Assembly (NCBI GenBank): GCA_013041995.1
Contig: JABDRA010000424.1
Location: 1 to 7,081 of the forward strand
Source of the DNA: Anderseniella sp.
Lineage (GTDB): Bacteria; Pseudomonadota; Alphaproteobacteria; Rhizobiales; Aestuariivirgaceae
Reading direction: 5' to 3'
Length of the DNA stretch: 7,081 nucleotides
Shown here: positions 1 to 5,993 of the stretch, piece after piece
Position numbering within the stretch: position 1 is the first letter of the stretch
How the letters are laid out: every line of letters starts with the position of its first letter
Notes under the pieces: model-generated
Seen by the model: the letters and a program-made list of their open reading frames with translations, nothing else
What the model was told of the DNA's origin: nothing
Database searches by the model: none
Program-made: the position numbers and the translations under genes

Positions 1-573
1 CCCTGCTGCCGACAACACCATGCGCGACCCGGTATAGTGCCTGGCGCGATAGGCAGCGAGATTGTCCGCACTGAATTTCCTGACCGTTTCCGGTGTGCCG
101 AGAATATCGCGCCCAAGCGAATGGTCCGGCCATGCCAGGTTCTGGACCAGGTCGAACACCAGATCGTCGGGGGTGTCTTGTGCCGCGGCAATTTCCTGCA
201 GAATAACACCCTTTTCCAATGTCAGGTCATCGGTCGCAAACACCGGGTTCATGACAATGTCCGAGATCACGTCCAATGCAAGCTGCCAGTCATTGCGCAA
301 CACACGGGCGTAATAGGCAGTGGTCTCCATGGACGTCGAGGCGTTCATGTCACCGCCTGCGGCTTCTATTTCAGCAGCAATCTCGAATGCGGACCGGTTT
401 TTGGTGCCCTTGAACGCCATATGTTCGAGCAGGTGAGCCAATCCGTTCTCATCGTCCGCCTCGTCGCGGGCGCCTGCCCTGGTCCACATGCCCAGCGAAA
501 CGGTTTCAACATGCGCCATGTTGTGGGACACAACGGTCAGTCCGTTTTCCAGTGTGGTGGTCTGCGCACTCAT
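1..573 (-). CDS. M16 family zinc metallopeptidase (processing-peptidase-like), C-terminus cut by window edge
   Basis: The visible 191 residues are the N-terminal part of an M16 (pitrilysin / mitochondrial processing peptidase beta-like) zinc protease. The inverted zinc motif HLLEH is at residues 47-51, with H47 and H51 as metal ligands and E50 as catalytic base. The third ligand is best placed at E127, in VILQE, 76 residues after H51 as the family requires; the conserved E120 precedes it. The family block NASTSMETTAYYA is at 77-89. Full-length bacterial members are about 420-430 residues, so more than half is missing. The ATG (573-571) overlaps the thrC stop as ATGA, which suggests translational coupling. 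No signal peptide is visible, so it is probably cytoplasmic. Substrates cannot be told from sequence. The family is secure; the choice among M16 subtypes is inferred. Confidence 0.93.
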   Translation of the reverse strand, partial: MSAQTTTLENGLTVVSHNMAHVETVSLGMWTRAGARDEADDENGLAHLLEHMAFKGTKNRSAFEIAAEIEAAGGDMNASTSMETTAYYARVLRNDWQLALDVISDIVMNPVFATDDLTLEKGVILQEIAAAQDTPDDLVFDLVQNLAWPDHSLGRDILGTPETVRKFSADNLAAYRARHYTGSRMVLSAAG

Positions 574-1985
574 GATGTTTTACCTACTTGTGTGCGTTCG
601 AGAATGAACTGCTTCACCGCCTGAAGATCATTGGCCAGCACGTCGAAACGTTCCGGGCGCTGCATCAGATCGCCCAGCCGTTCCGGCAGGGATGGATGCG
701 TGCCACTGGCTGCCTCGACAGCATCCGGGAATTTTGCCGGATGTGCCGTCGCCAGTGTAACCATCGGCACATCCTGTCTGGCCCGGGCGCGGGCCACGCC
801 GTAGCCCACTGCGGTGTGCGGGTCGAGCAGTTCACCGGTTTCGGCCAGCGTTGTGCGAATAATATCGGCGGTTTCTGCCTCGCCGGTGCGGCCGGAAGCA
901 AAGCCGGTGGTGATGTAATCGTGCATGTCCCTGCTCAAGGTGAAACTGCCGGACTGTTTCAACCCGGCCATCAGGGTTGAAAGGTGACCTGCATCCTTGC
1001 CGCAGGCTTCGAACAACAGGCGTTCAAAATTGCTGGATACCTGAATGTCCATGGACGGGCTGAGGGTCGCCTCAACACCGAGAACCTCATATCGCCCGGT
1101 TTCCATCGTGCGGTGCAGAATATCGTTGATGTTGGTCGCAACCACCAGATCACCTGTGGGCAATCCCATATGACGCGCAACGTGGCCTGCAAAAACGTCA
1201 CCGAAATTGCCGGTCGGCACGCAGAAATCCACCTTGCGGTCAGGCGCACCCAGCGCCAGCGCGGTGGTGAAGTAGTACACGGTCTGCGCCATGATGCGCG
1301 CCCAGTTGATTGAGTTGACCCCCGACAACAAGACGCTGTCACGAAAGCCCTCATCGGCAAACATGGCTTTGACGTGTGCCTGGCAATCGTCGAAATTGCC
1401 TTCAAGCGCAATGTTGTGAATGTTGGGCCTATCCACCGTGGTCATCTGGCGGCGCTGCACGTCACTGACAAGACCATGCGGGTGCAGGATGAAGATATCT
1501 GTGCGGCTAGAGGCCGCGAACGCGTCAATGGCAGCACCGCCGGTATCTCCGGACGTCGCACCGACGATGGTGGCGCGCCTGCCGGCACGTTCCAGCGCAT
1601 GATCCATCAGCCGCGCCAGAAGCTGCATGGCGACATCCTTGAACGCCAGCGTGGGCCCGTGGAACAGTTCCATCAACCAGTGGTTTGCATCCAGTTGTTT
1701 CAGGGGCACCACTGCCTTGTGAGCAAACGTCGCATACGCCTCATCGATCATCCGGCGCAAATGCGCATCTTCAACCTCACCGCCGGTAAACGGCTTGATG
1801 ACGGCAAAAGCAATTTCCGCATAACTGCTGCCGCGCAACGCCGTCAACTCGGCATGGGTCAGCTGCGGCCAGGTTTCAGGCACATAGAGACCGCCGTCAG
1901 ATGCCAGACCGGCCAGCAGTACGTCGGTGAAGCCAAGGGCAGGCGCCTGCCCGCGTGTCGAAATATATTTCATCATTTCAGTCAC
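570..1985 (-). CDS. thrC: Threonine synthase
   Basis: This is a PLP-dependent enzyme that converts O-phospho-L-homoserine to L-threonine and phosphate, the last step of threonine synthesis in the cytoplasm. Its 471 residues match the usual 460-470 of the proteobacterial ThrC class. The N-terminal family signature KYISTRG is at 6-12 and DGGLYVP at 30-36. The PLP-binding lysine is K116 in HGPTLAFKD (109-117). The phosphate/cofactor loop GATSGDTGG is at 142-150, and PTGNFGD lies mid-protein. The start is uncertain. The GTG at 1985 has a weak GGTGAGG about 14 nt upstream, while ATGs at 1976 and 1973 match the usual N-terminus (MKYISTRG) but have no clear ribosome site. SURF1 ends 9 nt upstream, and the TGA overlaps the M16 peptidase ATG by 4 nt. 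It is probably co-transcribed with SURF1; there is no sign of an attenuator leader or a promoter of its own. Confidence 0.96.
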   Translation of the reverse strand: MTEMMKYISTRGQAPALGFTDVLLAGLASDGGLYVPETWPQLTHAELTALRGSSYAEIAFAVIKPFTGGEVEDAHLRRMIDEAYATFAHKAVVPLKQLDANHWLMELFHGPTLAFKDVAMQLLARLMDHALERAGRRATIVGATSGDTGGAAIDAFAASSRTDIFILHPHGLVSDVQRRQMTTVDRPNIHNIALEGNFDDCQAHVKAMFADEGFRDSVLLSGVNSINWARIMAQTVYYFTTALALGAPDRKVDFCVPTGNFGDVFAGHVARHMGLPTGDLVVATNINDILHRTMETGRYEVLGVEATLSPSMDIQVSSNFERLLFEACGKDAGHLSTLMAGLKQSGSFTLSRDMHDYITTGFASGRTGEAETADIIRTTLAETGELLDPHTAVGYGVARARARQDVPMVTLATAHPAKFPDAVEAASGTHPSLPERLGDLMQRPERFDVLANDLQAVKQFILERTQVGKTS

Positions 1986-1994
1986 TTGTTCGCG

Positions 1995-2780
1995 TTACGC
2001 CTCACCTGAGCCAAACTCGCGTCGGCGTTTGCGGATGAACAGCCAGCTCATCACCGCCAGCACGAGAGCCAATGCATACCATGTGAAAGCGTATTGCAGG
2101 TGATTGTTGGGTAATTCAACCTTCAAATCCTCAGGGTCGGGCCAGGTACCTGTTCCAGGCTCGCCGCCGGGTTCCAATTGGACAAACAGGGCCGAGGTAA
2201 TCGGTTCCGGTCCCTGATATCCATCCAGCAGATTGTCTGGCATTGACGCAGAGATTCCAACCAGATCATACCAGTACCAGATACTCTTTTCAGTATCCGC
2301 GGCAGGCGAGAACATGTTTCGATCAGACGCCCTGTTGCGGGTGACGCCGGTGAGGGTGAGTTCACCTTCAGGCTTGCGGGTATCGCCTGCAATCGGCACT
2401 TTCAGCATGCGTTGATCGATGAAACCGCGATCCACAAACACAATAAACCCTGACTTGTCGATAAATGGCGTGATCACCTGGAAACCCGGCCTCTTGCCTC
2501 GTGCGCGATAGACATATCGCGAAGCTTCGTGGCGATATTCACCGTTCAGACGAACCCGCAGGAAGTCCACATCATAGCCATGCTCCATGCCGGCTTCGAC
2601 ATCATATATAGTCACCGGATTGCCGGTCAGCGAGCCCTCGCGCTTTTCAATCAGGTCCAGCTTCCACTGCAGGCGCAGCACCTGCCACGAGCCCAGTCCG
2701 ACCAGCAGCGAAATGCCGATCACAGCCGCAACAACTATCGGCCAGACGCGGGGCGCAGGGTTTGAGGGGGCGATCGTCAC
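1995..2780 (-). CDS. SURF1 family cytochrome c oxidase assembly protein
   Basis: SURF1 (Shy1) proteins help insert heme a into oxidase subunit I at the inner membrane. The protein is 261 residues, a normal length. One membrane span lies near 13-31, followed by the family motif GSWQVLRLQWK (30-40). A large periplasmic domain carries FIVFVDRGFI (112-121), and a second span (about 230-248) is preceded by NNHLQYAFTWY (225-235) and ends in a positive RKRRR tail. The GTG start at 2780 is chosen because it overlaps the DUF983 stop as GTGA and gives the usual short N-terminus before the first span. The frame stays open 69 codons further upstream, but that part lies inside DUF983 and is not SURF1-like. 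The conserved H227 may correspond to the heme-binding histidine described for Paracoccus Surf1; I cannot confirm that equivalence here. Family assignment is firm, the exact start likely. Confidence 0.93.
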   Translation of the reverse strand: MTIAPSNPAPRVWPIVVAAVIGISLLVGLGSWQVLRLQWKLDLIEKREGSLTGNPVTIYDVEAGMEHGYDVDFLRVRLNGEYRHEASRYVYRARGKRPGFQVITPFIDKSGFIVFVDRGFIDQRMLKVPIAGDTRKPEGELTLTGVTRNRASDRNMFSPAADTEKSIWYWYDLVGISASMPDNLLDGYQGPEPITSALFVQLEPGGEPGTGTWPDPEDLKVELPNNHLQYAFTWYALALVLAVMSWLFIRKRRREFGSGEA

Positions 2781-3184
2781 TTGTCTTGCAGCCTGCCTTC
2801 GCGGGCGCTGGTGAGGTATTGCTGGTTGAGAAAAATACCCTTGACCGGTCGCAACAATAGCAACGGCAGTCCAACTGCCAGCGGCAGGGCCACCAATGCA
2901 TGCACCCACCACACAGGTTGCCAGTTCAACTCTACGAACAGCACACCGCCCATGGCAAGCGTGCCGCATAACAACATGATGAACCATGCCGCACCGTCTC
3001 CGCTGTCGGAAAAGGAATAATCAAGATCGCAGTGATCGCACTTGTCGGGAATCGTCAGATAACCGCGAAACAACCTGCCCTGGCCACACCGTGGACACAG
3101 TCCCTTAATCCCGTTGCTGACCGGCGATTGCGGCGGATAGTAGGATTGCTGCCTCATCCAGTAAGCGACCTTCTGAATACTCAT
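2777..3184 (-). CDS. DUF983 membrane protein with N-terminal zinc ribbon
   Basis: This 135-residue protein matches the DUF983 family, which has no established biochemical function. Four cysteines, C30 and C33 (CPRCG) and C49 and C52 (CDHC), form a likely zinc ribbon of the CxxC-x15-CxxC type, within LCPRCGQGRLFRGYL and the conserved DKCDHCDLDYSF. A conserved SGDGAAWF (61-68) leads into two hydrophobic spans, about 67-85 and 93-112. The ATG at 3184 has only a weak GA-rich site (AGAG, 4 nt spacing) and lies 12 nt past the U-tract of an intrinsic terminator. The stop overlaps the SURF1 GTG by 4 nt, so the two are probably translationally coupled. Position between ctaE and SURF1 recurs in many alphaproteobacteria, which suggests an oxidase-related role, for example in metal handling or assembly. 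That role is inferred. Confidence 0.9.
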   Translation of the reverse strand: MSIQKVAYWMRQQSYYPPQSPVSNGIKGLCPRCGQGRLFRGYLTIPDKCDHCDLDYSFSDSGDGAAWFIMLLCGTLAMGGVLFVELNWQPVWWVHALVALPLAVGLPLLLLRPVKGIFLNQQYLTSAREGRLQDK

Positions 3185-3196
3185 ACTTCTCTATAC

Positions 3197-3237
3197 AAAA
3201 AAACCGCATGGGAGGACTTTTTGCGCCCCTCATGCGG
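3197..3237 (-). terminator. Intrinsic (Rho-independent) terminator after ctaE
   Basis: Read on the minus strand, the arm CCGCATGAGGGG (3237-3226) pairs with CCTCCCATGCGG (3215-3204) across a 10-nt loop. This gives a 12-position stem: seven perfect pairs from the base, one A-C mismatch, then four more pairs including one G-U. It is followed directly by seven Ts (3203-3197). This is the standard layout for a strong terminator. It lies 34 nt after the ctaE stop and should end most transcripts of the oxidase operon there, with some read-through into DUF983-SURF1-thrC. On the plus strand the A-run precedes the stem, so it works in one direction only. Confidence 0.88.
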
Positions 3238-3239
3238 TC

Positions 3240-3277
3240 CATTGATCAGATGATCAGGCGTAAGCCCCTGATCAATG
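3240..3277 (-). repeat. Nested inverted repeats with three TGATCA copies at the ctaE stop
   Basis: A perfect 10-bp inverted repeat is formed by CATTGATCAG (3240-3249) and CTGATCAATG (3268-3277). Inside it, TGATCAGG (3251-3258) and CCTGATCA (3267-3274) form a perfect 8-bp stem with an 8-nt loop. The two pairings share the 3268-3274 arm and exclude each other. TGATCA occurs three times, at 3243, 3251 and 3269. The ctaE stop codon TGA (3274-3272) is within the shared arm. The structure sits just upstream of the terminator on the transcript. It could be an RNA stability or release-linked structure, or a protein site; no function is known. Confidence 0.6.
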
Positions 3278-4132
3278 CGCTATTGTCGCACCCACACTGC
3301 CCCACACATAAATGCAGGCGAACAGGAACAACCAGACCACGTCCACAAAATGCCAGTACCAGGCGGCTGCTTCAAAGCCGAAATGTTTCTCCGGCGTGAA
3401 GTGACCAGCCAGGGCACGGAACAGGCAGACAATCAGGAAGATGGTCCCCACCAGTACGTGGAAGCCGTGGAAACCGGTCGCCATGAAGAAGGTGGATGTA
3501 TAGATATTGCCGCCATTTTCAGCCTGGAATGCAAAAGCAGCATGGCCATATTCATAGGCCTGAACACAGGTAAACAACGCACCCAGAACAATCGTGCAAA
3601 TCAGGCCCCACTTGAGACCGTTGCGGTCATTGTTGATCAGGGCATGGTGCGCCCAGGTCACAGTCGTACCTGACAACAGCAGAATGAGGGTGTTGAGCAG
3701 CGGCAGGTGCCATGGATCAAAAACTTCCATGCCGGCCGGCGGCCACACGCCTTGTGTCAGTTCAACACGGGTCGCCTGAATGGCGGAATCGGTATACAGC
3801 GACGCTTCAAAGAAAGCCCAGAACCAGGCCACAAAGAACATGATTTCCGAAGCGATGAACATCAACATGCCATAGCGCAGGTGAAGCTGCACGACAGGTG
3901 TGTGATCACCCTTGTGGCTTTCCATCACAACATCACGCCACCACATGAACATGGTGTAGAAAACAATGGCAAAGCCCAGCAACGCGCCTGCCGAGACGTT
4001 CCATGTCTGGCCGTTGTGCATCCAGTAGATGGACCCGATCGCGAGGATCAGTGCGCCAATGGAGCCCACAACCGGCCATGGGCTGGGGTCAACCAGATGA
4101 TAGTCGTGATTTTTAGCGTGGCTGTCTGCCAT
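3272..4132 (-). CDS. ctaE: Cytochrome c oxidase subunit III (aa3 type)
   Basis: Subunit III of the heme-copper oxidase is an integral membrane protein that stabilises subunit I and supports proton uptake; it carries no redox centre. The 286 residues fit the usual bacterial length with seven membrane spans. Family landmarks are MADSHAKNHDYH at the N-terminus, HTPVVQLHLRYGM (77-89), the conserved membrane carboxylate E96 in SEIMFF (the position DCCD labels in known subunits III), PLLNT (144-148), TTVTWAHH (156-163), TGFHGFHV (219-226) and WYWHFVDVVWLF (258-269). The ATG at 4132 is chosen over the in-frame ATG at 4180 because it matches the family N-terminus and has GGGAG 9 nt upstream. The extra 16 residues from the upstream start are charged and unlike the family. 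A hairpin lies in the 61-nt gap after ctaG, and a terminator follows this gene. Confidence 0.97.
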   Translation of the reverse strand: MADSHAKNHDYHLVDPSPWPVVGSIGALILAIGSIYWMHNGQTWNVSAGALLGFAIVFYTMFMWWRDVVMESHKGDHTPVVQLHLRYGMLMFIASEIMFFVAWFWAFFEASLYTDSAIQATRVELTQGVWPPAGMEVFDPWHLPLLNTLILLLSGTTVTWAHHALINNDRNGLKWGLICTIVLGALFTCVQAYEYGHAAFAFQAENGGNIYTSTFFMATGFHGFHVLVGTIFLIVCLFRALAGHFTPEKHFGFEAAAWYWHFVDVVWLFLFACIYVWGSVGATIAH

Positions 4133-4141
4133 TGCCCTTTT

Positions 4142-4146
4142 CTCCC
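4142..4146 (-). promoter_or_regulatory. Ribosome binding site of ctaE
   Basis: GGGAG lies 9 nt before the ATG at 4132. It is the only Shine-Dalgarno-like sequence at good spacing for either candidate start, and it supports 4132 rather than the in-frame ATG at 4180. Confidence 0.6.
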
Positions 4147-4155
4147 GCTCAAGCT

Positions 4156-4185
4156 GTCCGGCCAATTTGCTTACTGGCATCGGAC
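4156..4185 (-). other. Hairpin between ctaG and ctaE
   Basis: On the minus strand GTCCG-AT-GCCA (4185-4175) pairs with TGGCCGGAC (4164-4156). This is a 9-bp stem with a 2-nt bulge and a 10-nt loop. No T-run follows, so it is not a typical terminator. It ends about 10 nt before the ctaE ribosome binding site and could act as an mRNA processing or stability element setting the amount of ctaE relative to ctaG. It could also be chance. Confidence 0.4.
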
Positions 4186-4193
4186 AAAGTCAA

Positions 4194-4790
4194 TTAATTC
4201 ATCGTGTTGGCACTTTGAGGACGTGAGGTCGAAGAGGTTTTCACCGGCTCCTCGTCCACTGCATAAAATGTATATGAAAGCGTAATCGTCTTAACCGATT
4301 TCATGTCCGGATCCTTGACGATATCCGGATCCACGAAATAACTAACCGGCATGTCAATGGACTGACCCGGCTGCAAAGTCTGTTCGGTAAAGCAGAAGCA
4401 TTCGATTTTCGAAAAGTACACGCCCGCACCGACCGGTGTCACATTGAAGGTGGCCGTGCCGGTGACCGGGCGGCTGCCGGTGTTCGTCGCCTTGTAGAAG
4501 GCCAGTGTCTGTTCGCCGATGCGAATGGTCTGGCTGTGCTGGCTCGGCACAAATTCCCAACTGAGCGATGCATTCACATTGGCATCAAAGGCAACGGTGA
4601 TTTTCTGATCAAGCGCTTTTTGAGGTGATGCATCAGCACGCTGCGTAGTGCCGCCGAAACCCGTGATCTGGCAGAAAATCTGGTACAGCGGGACAGCAGC
4701 ATATGCCACGCCGACCATGCCCATGGCGACACCACCGGCCATTATGGCCACTCGCAAGTTTGATTTTTCCCGAGGTTGTCCGGCACTCAT
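4194..4790 (-). CDS. ctaG: Cytochrome c oxidase assembly protein CtaG/Cox11
   Basis: Cox11 proteins carry Cu(I) to the CuB site of oxidase subunit I. The 198 residues fit the family. There is a short cytoplasmic N-terminus, one membrane span (about 13-36), and a periplasmic immunoglobulin-like copper domain. The conserved cysteine C40 lies in QIFCQITGFGGTTQ, and the copper-binding CFCF motif gives C131 and C133, followed by the family stretch PVSYFVDPDI (148-157). All three cysteines needed in known Cox11 proteins are present. The ATG at 4790 is well supported by AGGAGG 5 nt upstream. It starts one base after the stop of the small CoxF-like gene, as TGACATG, so coupling is likely. The last 20 or so residues are polar and variable. 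Not to be confused with the unrelated CtaG/CaaA family of Bacillus. Confidence 0.97.
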   Translation of the reverse strand: MSAGQPREKSNLRVAIMAGGVAMGMVGVAYAAVPLYQIFCQITGFGGTTQRADASPQKALDQKITVAFDANVNASLSWEFVPSQHSQTIRIGEQTLAFYKATNTGSRPVTGTATFNVTPVGAGVYFSKIECFCFTEQTLQPGQSIDMPVSYFVDPDIVKDPDMKSVKTITLSYTFYAVDEEPVKTSSTSRPQSANTMN

Positions 4791-4791
4791 G

Positions 4792-4956
4792 TCAACCTCC
4801 TGCCTGAATGGAAATGTTTGAACTCAGGCGAACCATGGTGGTGACGAAAAACAGGATGACCAATACTACCAGCGACCAGGCAATCACCACCGAGCGCTTG
4901 CGCTGGCGGGCCCGCTCTTCGCTGGTAGGCGTATATGTCTGCATCTCTTCAGCCAT
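4792..4956 (-). CDS. Small single-span membrane protein, CoxF-like
   Basis: The gene encodes 54 residues starting MAEEMQTYTP. A polar, arginine-rich stretch (RARQRKR, 15-21) precedes one hydrophobic span at about 23-41, followed by a short tail with VRLSSN. By the positive-inside rule the N-terminus is cytoplasmic. A small membrane protein at this place between ctaB and ctaG is common in alphaproteobacterial oxidase operons and is often labelled CoxF; I match it by position, size, topology and recalled resemblance only. It begins 3 nt after the ctaB stop and ends 1 nt before ctaG, and its last codons contain the ctaG ribosome binding site. The tight fit on both sides makes it a convincing gene despite its size. 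It may aid oxidase assembly or be a small structural subunit; its role is not established. Confidence 0.85.
   Translation of the reverse strand: MAEEMQTYTPTSEERARQRKRSVVIAWSLVVLVILFFVTTMVRLSSNISIQAGG
4796..4801 (-). promoter_or_regulatory. Ribosome binding site of ctaG
   Basis: AGGAGG lies 5 nt before the ctaG ATG and inside the last codons of the CoxF-like gene (Ala-Gly-Gly-stop). It is the strongest Shine-Dalgarno sequence I noted in the window and fixes the ctaG start. Confidence 0.8.
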
Positions 4957-4959
4957 CGT

Positions 4960-5910
4960 CTAGATCCACCCTGTCAGGCTGACTGCCCTGTCAACGAGCA
5001 GAGAACCGAATATGGCGAACAGATAAAGGATTGAATATCCAAACAGCTTTTTCGGCGCGCGCTCGGCTTTTTCACCTTCGCGCAACGAATACACTGCCCA
5101 TGCATGCCAGATGAACTTGGCCGTCAGCGCAAAGGCGGCGATGGCGTAAACCCAGCCGGCAATACCGGCCAGGACTGGCAACGCTGCAACCGGCGCCATG
5201 GCCAGCGAGTACCACCAGATCTGCTTCCGCGTGGCGTCAACGCCTGCCACGTTTGGCAACATTGGAACGCCGGCGGTCTCGTAGTCACCGAAACGGAACA
5301 GTGCCAGCGCCCAGAAATGCGGCGGCGTCCACATGAATATGATCAGGAACAGCGATATGCTCGCCATATCCACCGATCCGGTCACGGCAGACCAGGCAAT
5401 CATGGGAGGGAACGCGCCTGCTGCACCACCTATGACTATGTTCTGTGGCGTCGAGCGCTTCAGGTATGCCGTGTAAATTACGGCATAGAAGAAAATAGTG
5501 AACGCCAGAAAAGCTGCCGCGACCCAATTGACAGCCAAACCCAACACGACAACGGAGCCGACCGAAAGTGTAATCCCGAAAATATAGGCTTCGCCGGGTT
5601 CAATGGCACCACGCGGGATCGGGCGCTTGGCGGTGCGGCCCATCTGGGCGTCGATATCTGCATCATAGGCCATGTTCAGCGCCCCGGAGGCACCTGCCCC
5701 GACGGCTATGCACAAAATGGCAATGAATGCTGTCCACGGGTGAATATCGCCAGGTGCAAGCAGCAACCCGCAAATAGCCGTAAAGATAACCAGCGACATG
5801 ACACGCGGCTTGAGCAGCGCCCAGAAATCTTCAACAGATCCCTTGCCGCCAAGCGCAAACGAATGCGCTTCACGGCCTTGCTGCATCATGTCAGTGCGAA
5901 TATCGGTCAT
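4960..5910 (-). CDS. ctaB: Protoheme IX farnesyltransferase (heme O synthase)
   Basis: CtaB (CyoE/Cox10) transfers a farnesyl group from farnesyl diphosphate to the heme B vinyl group, making heme O, the precursor of heme A used by the neighbouring oxidase. The 316 residues are typical. It belongs to the UbiA prenyltransferase superfamily, with many hydrophobic spans. The Mg-diphosphate motif NMAYDADIDAQMGRTAKRP (79-97) contains N79, D83 and D87. Further family blocks are YTAYLKR (146-152), MWTPPHFWALA (193-203) and the second aspartate loop DYETAGVPMLP (209-219). The ATG at 5910 has a weak GGGA upstream; in-frame ATGs at codons 8 and 9 are possible but less likely. It lies 83 nt after ctaD and 3 nt before the CoxF-like gene. 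The heme A synthase gene ctaA, needed for the next step, is not in the window. Confidence 0.97.
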   Translation of the reverse strand: MTDIRTDMMQQGREAHSFALGGKGSVEDFWALLKPRVMSLVIFTAICGLLLAPGDIHPWTAFIAILCIAVGAGASGALNMAYDADIDAQMGRTAKRPIPRGAIEPGEAYIFGITLSVGSVVVLGLAVNWVAAAFLAFTIFFYAVIYTAYLKRSTPQNIVIGGAAGAFPPMIAWSAVTGSVDMASISLFLIIFMWTPPHFWALALFRFGDYETAGVPMLPNVAGVDATRKQIWWYSLAMAPVAALPVLAGIAGWVYAIAAFALTAKFIWHAWAVYSLREGEKAERAPKKLFGYSILYLFAIFGSLLVDRAVSLTGWI

Positions 5911-5950
5911 CTGTATCCCAAATTACCGGCGACTTGCGCCAATTGCTGCT

Positions 5951-5978
5951 CCGGCCCGCAGCAACAGCAGCGGACCGG
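5951..5978 (-). other. GC-rich hairpin between ctaD and ctaB
   Basis: On the minus strand CCGGTCCGC (5978-5970) pairs with GCGGGCCGG (5959-5951) over a 10-nt loop. The stem has nine pairs including one U-G. The same position is an A-C mismatch on the other strand, so the stem is complete only in operon-sense RNA. No T-run follows. It starts about 15 nt after the ctaD stop in the 83-nt gap. It is probably an mRNA processing or 3'-end stabilising structure that lets ctaD be made in excess over ctaB, but this is inferred. Confidence 0.55.
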
Positions 5979-5993
5979 ATGTCTTGTTCCTGC

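Noticed and set aside
37..624. A 195-codon plus-strand frame at the left end
   Set aside because: The minus strand in the same region encodes a clear M16 peptidase with its zinc motif; the plus frame is its shadow.
1374..2009. A 211-codon plus-strand frame opposite thrC
   Set aside because: It is antisense to thrC, with no recognisable domain or ribosome site; it arises from codon bias of the opposite strand.
4133..4180. Upstream in-frame ATG extending ctaE by 16 residues
   Set aside because: The extension is unlike subunit III, and a ribosome site at proper spacing is found only for the ATG at 4132.
3707..4285. A 192-codon plus-strand frame opposite ctaE and the end of ctaG
   Set aside because: It is antisense to two conserved genes, rich in His and Pro, and has no family resemblance.
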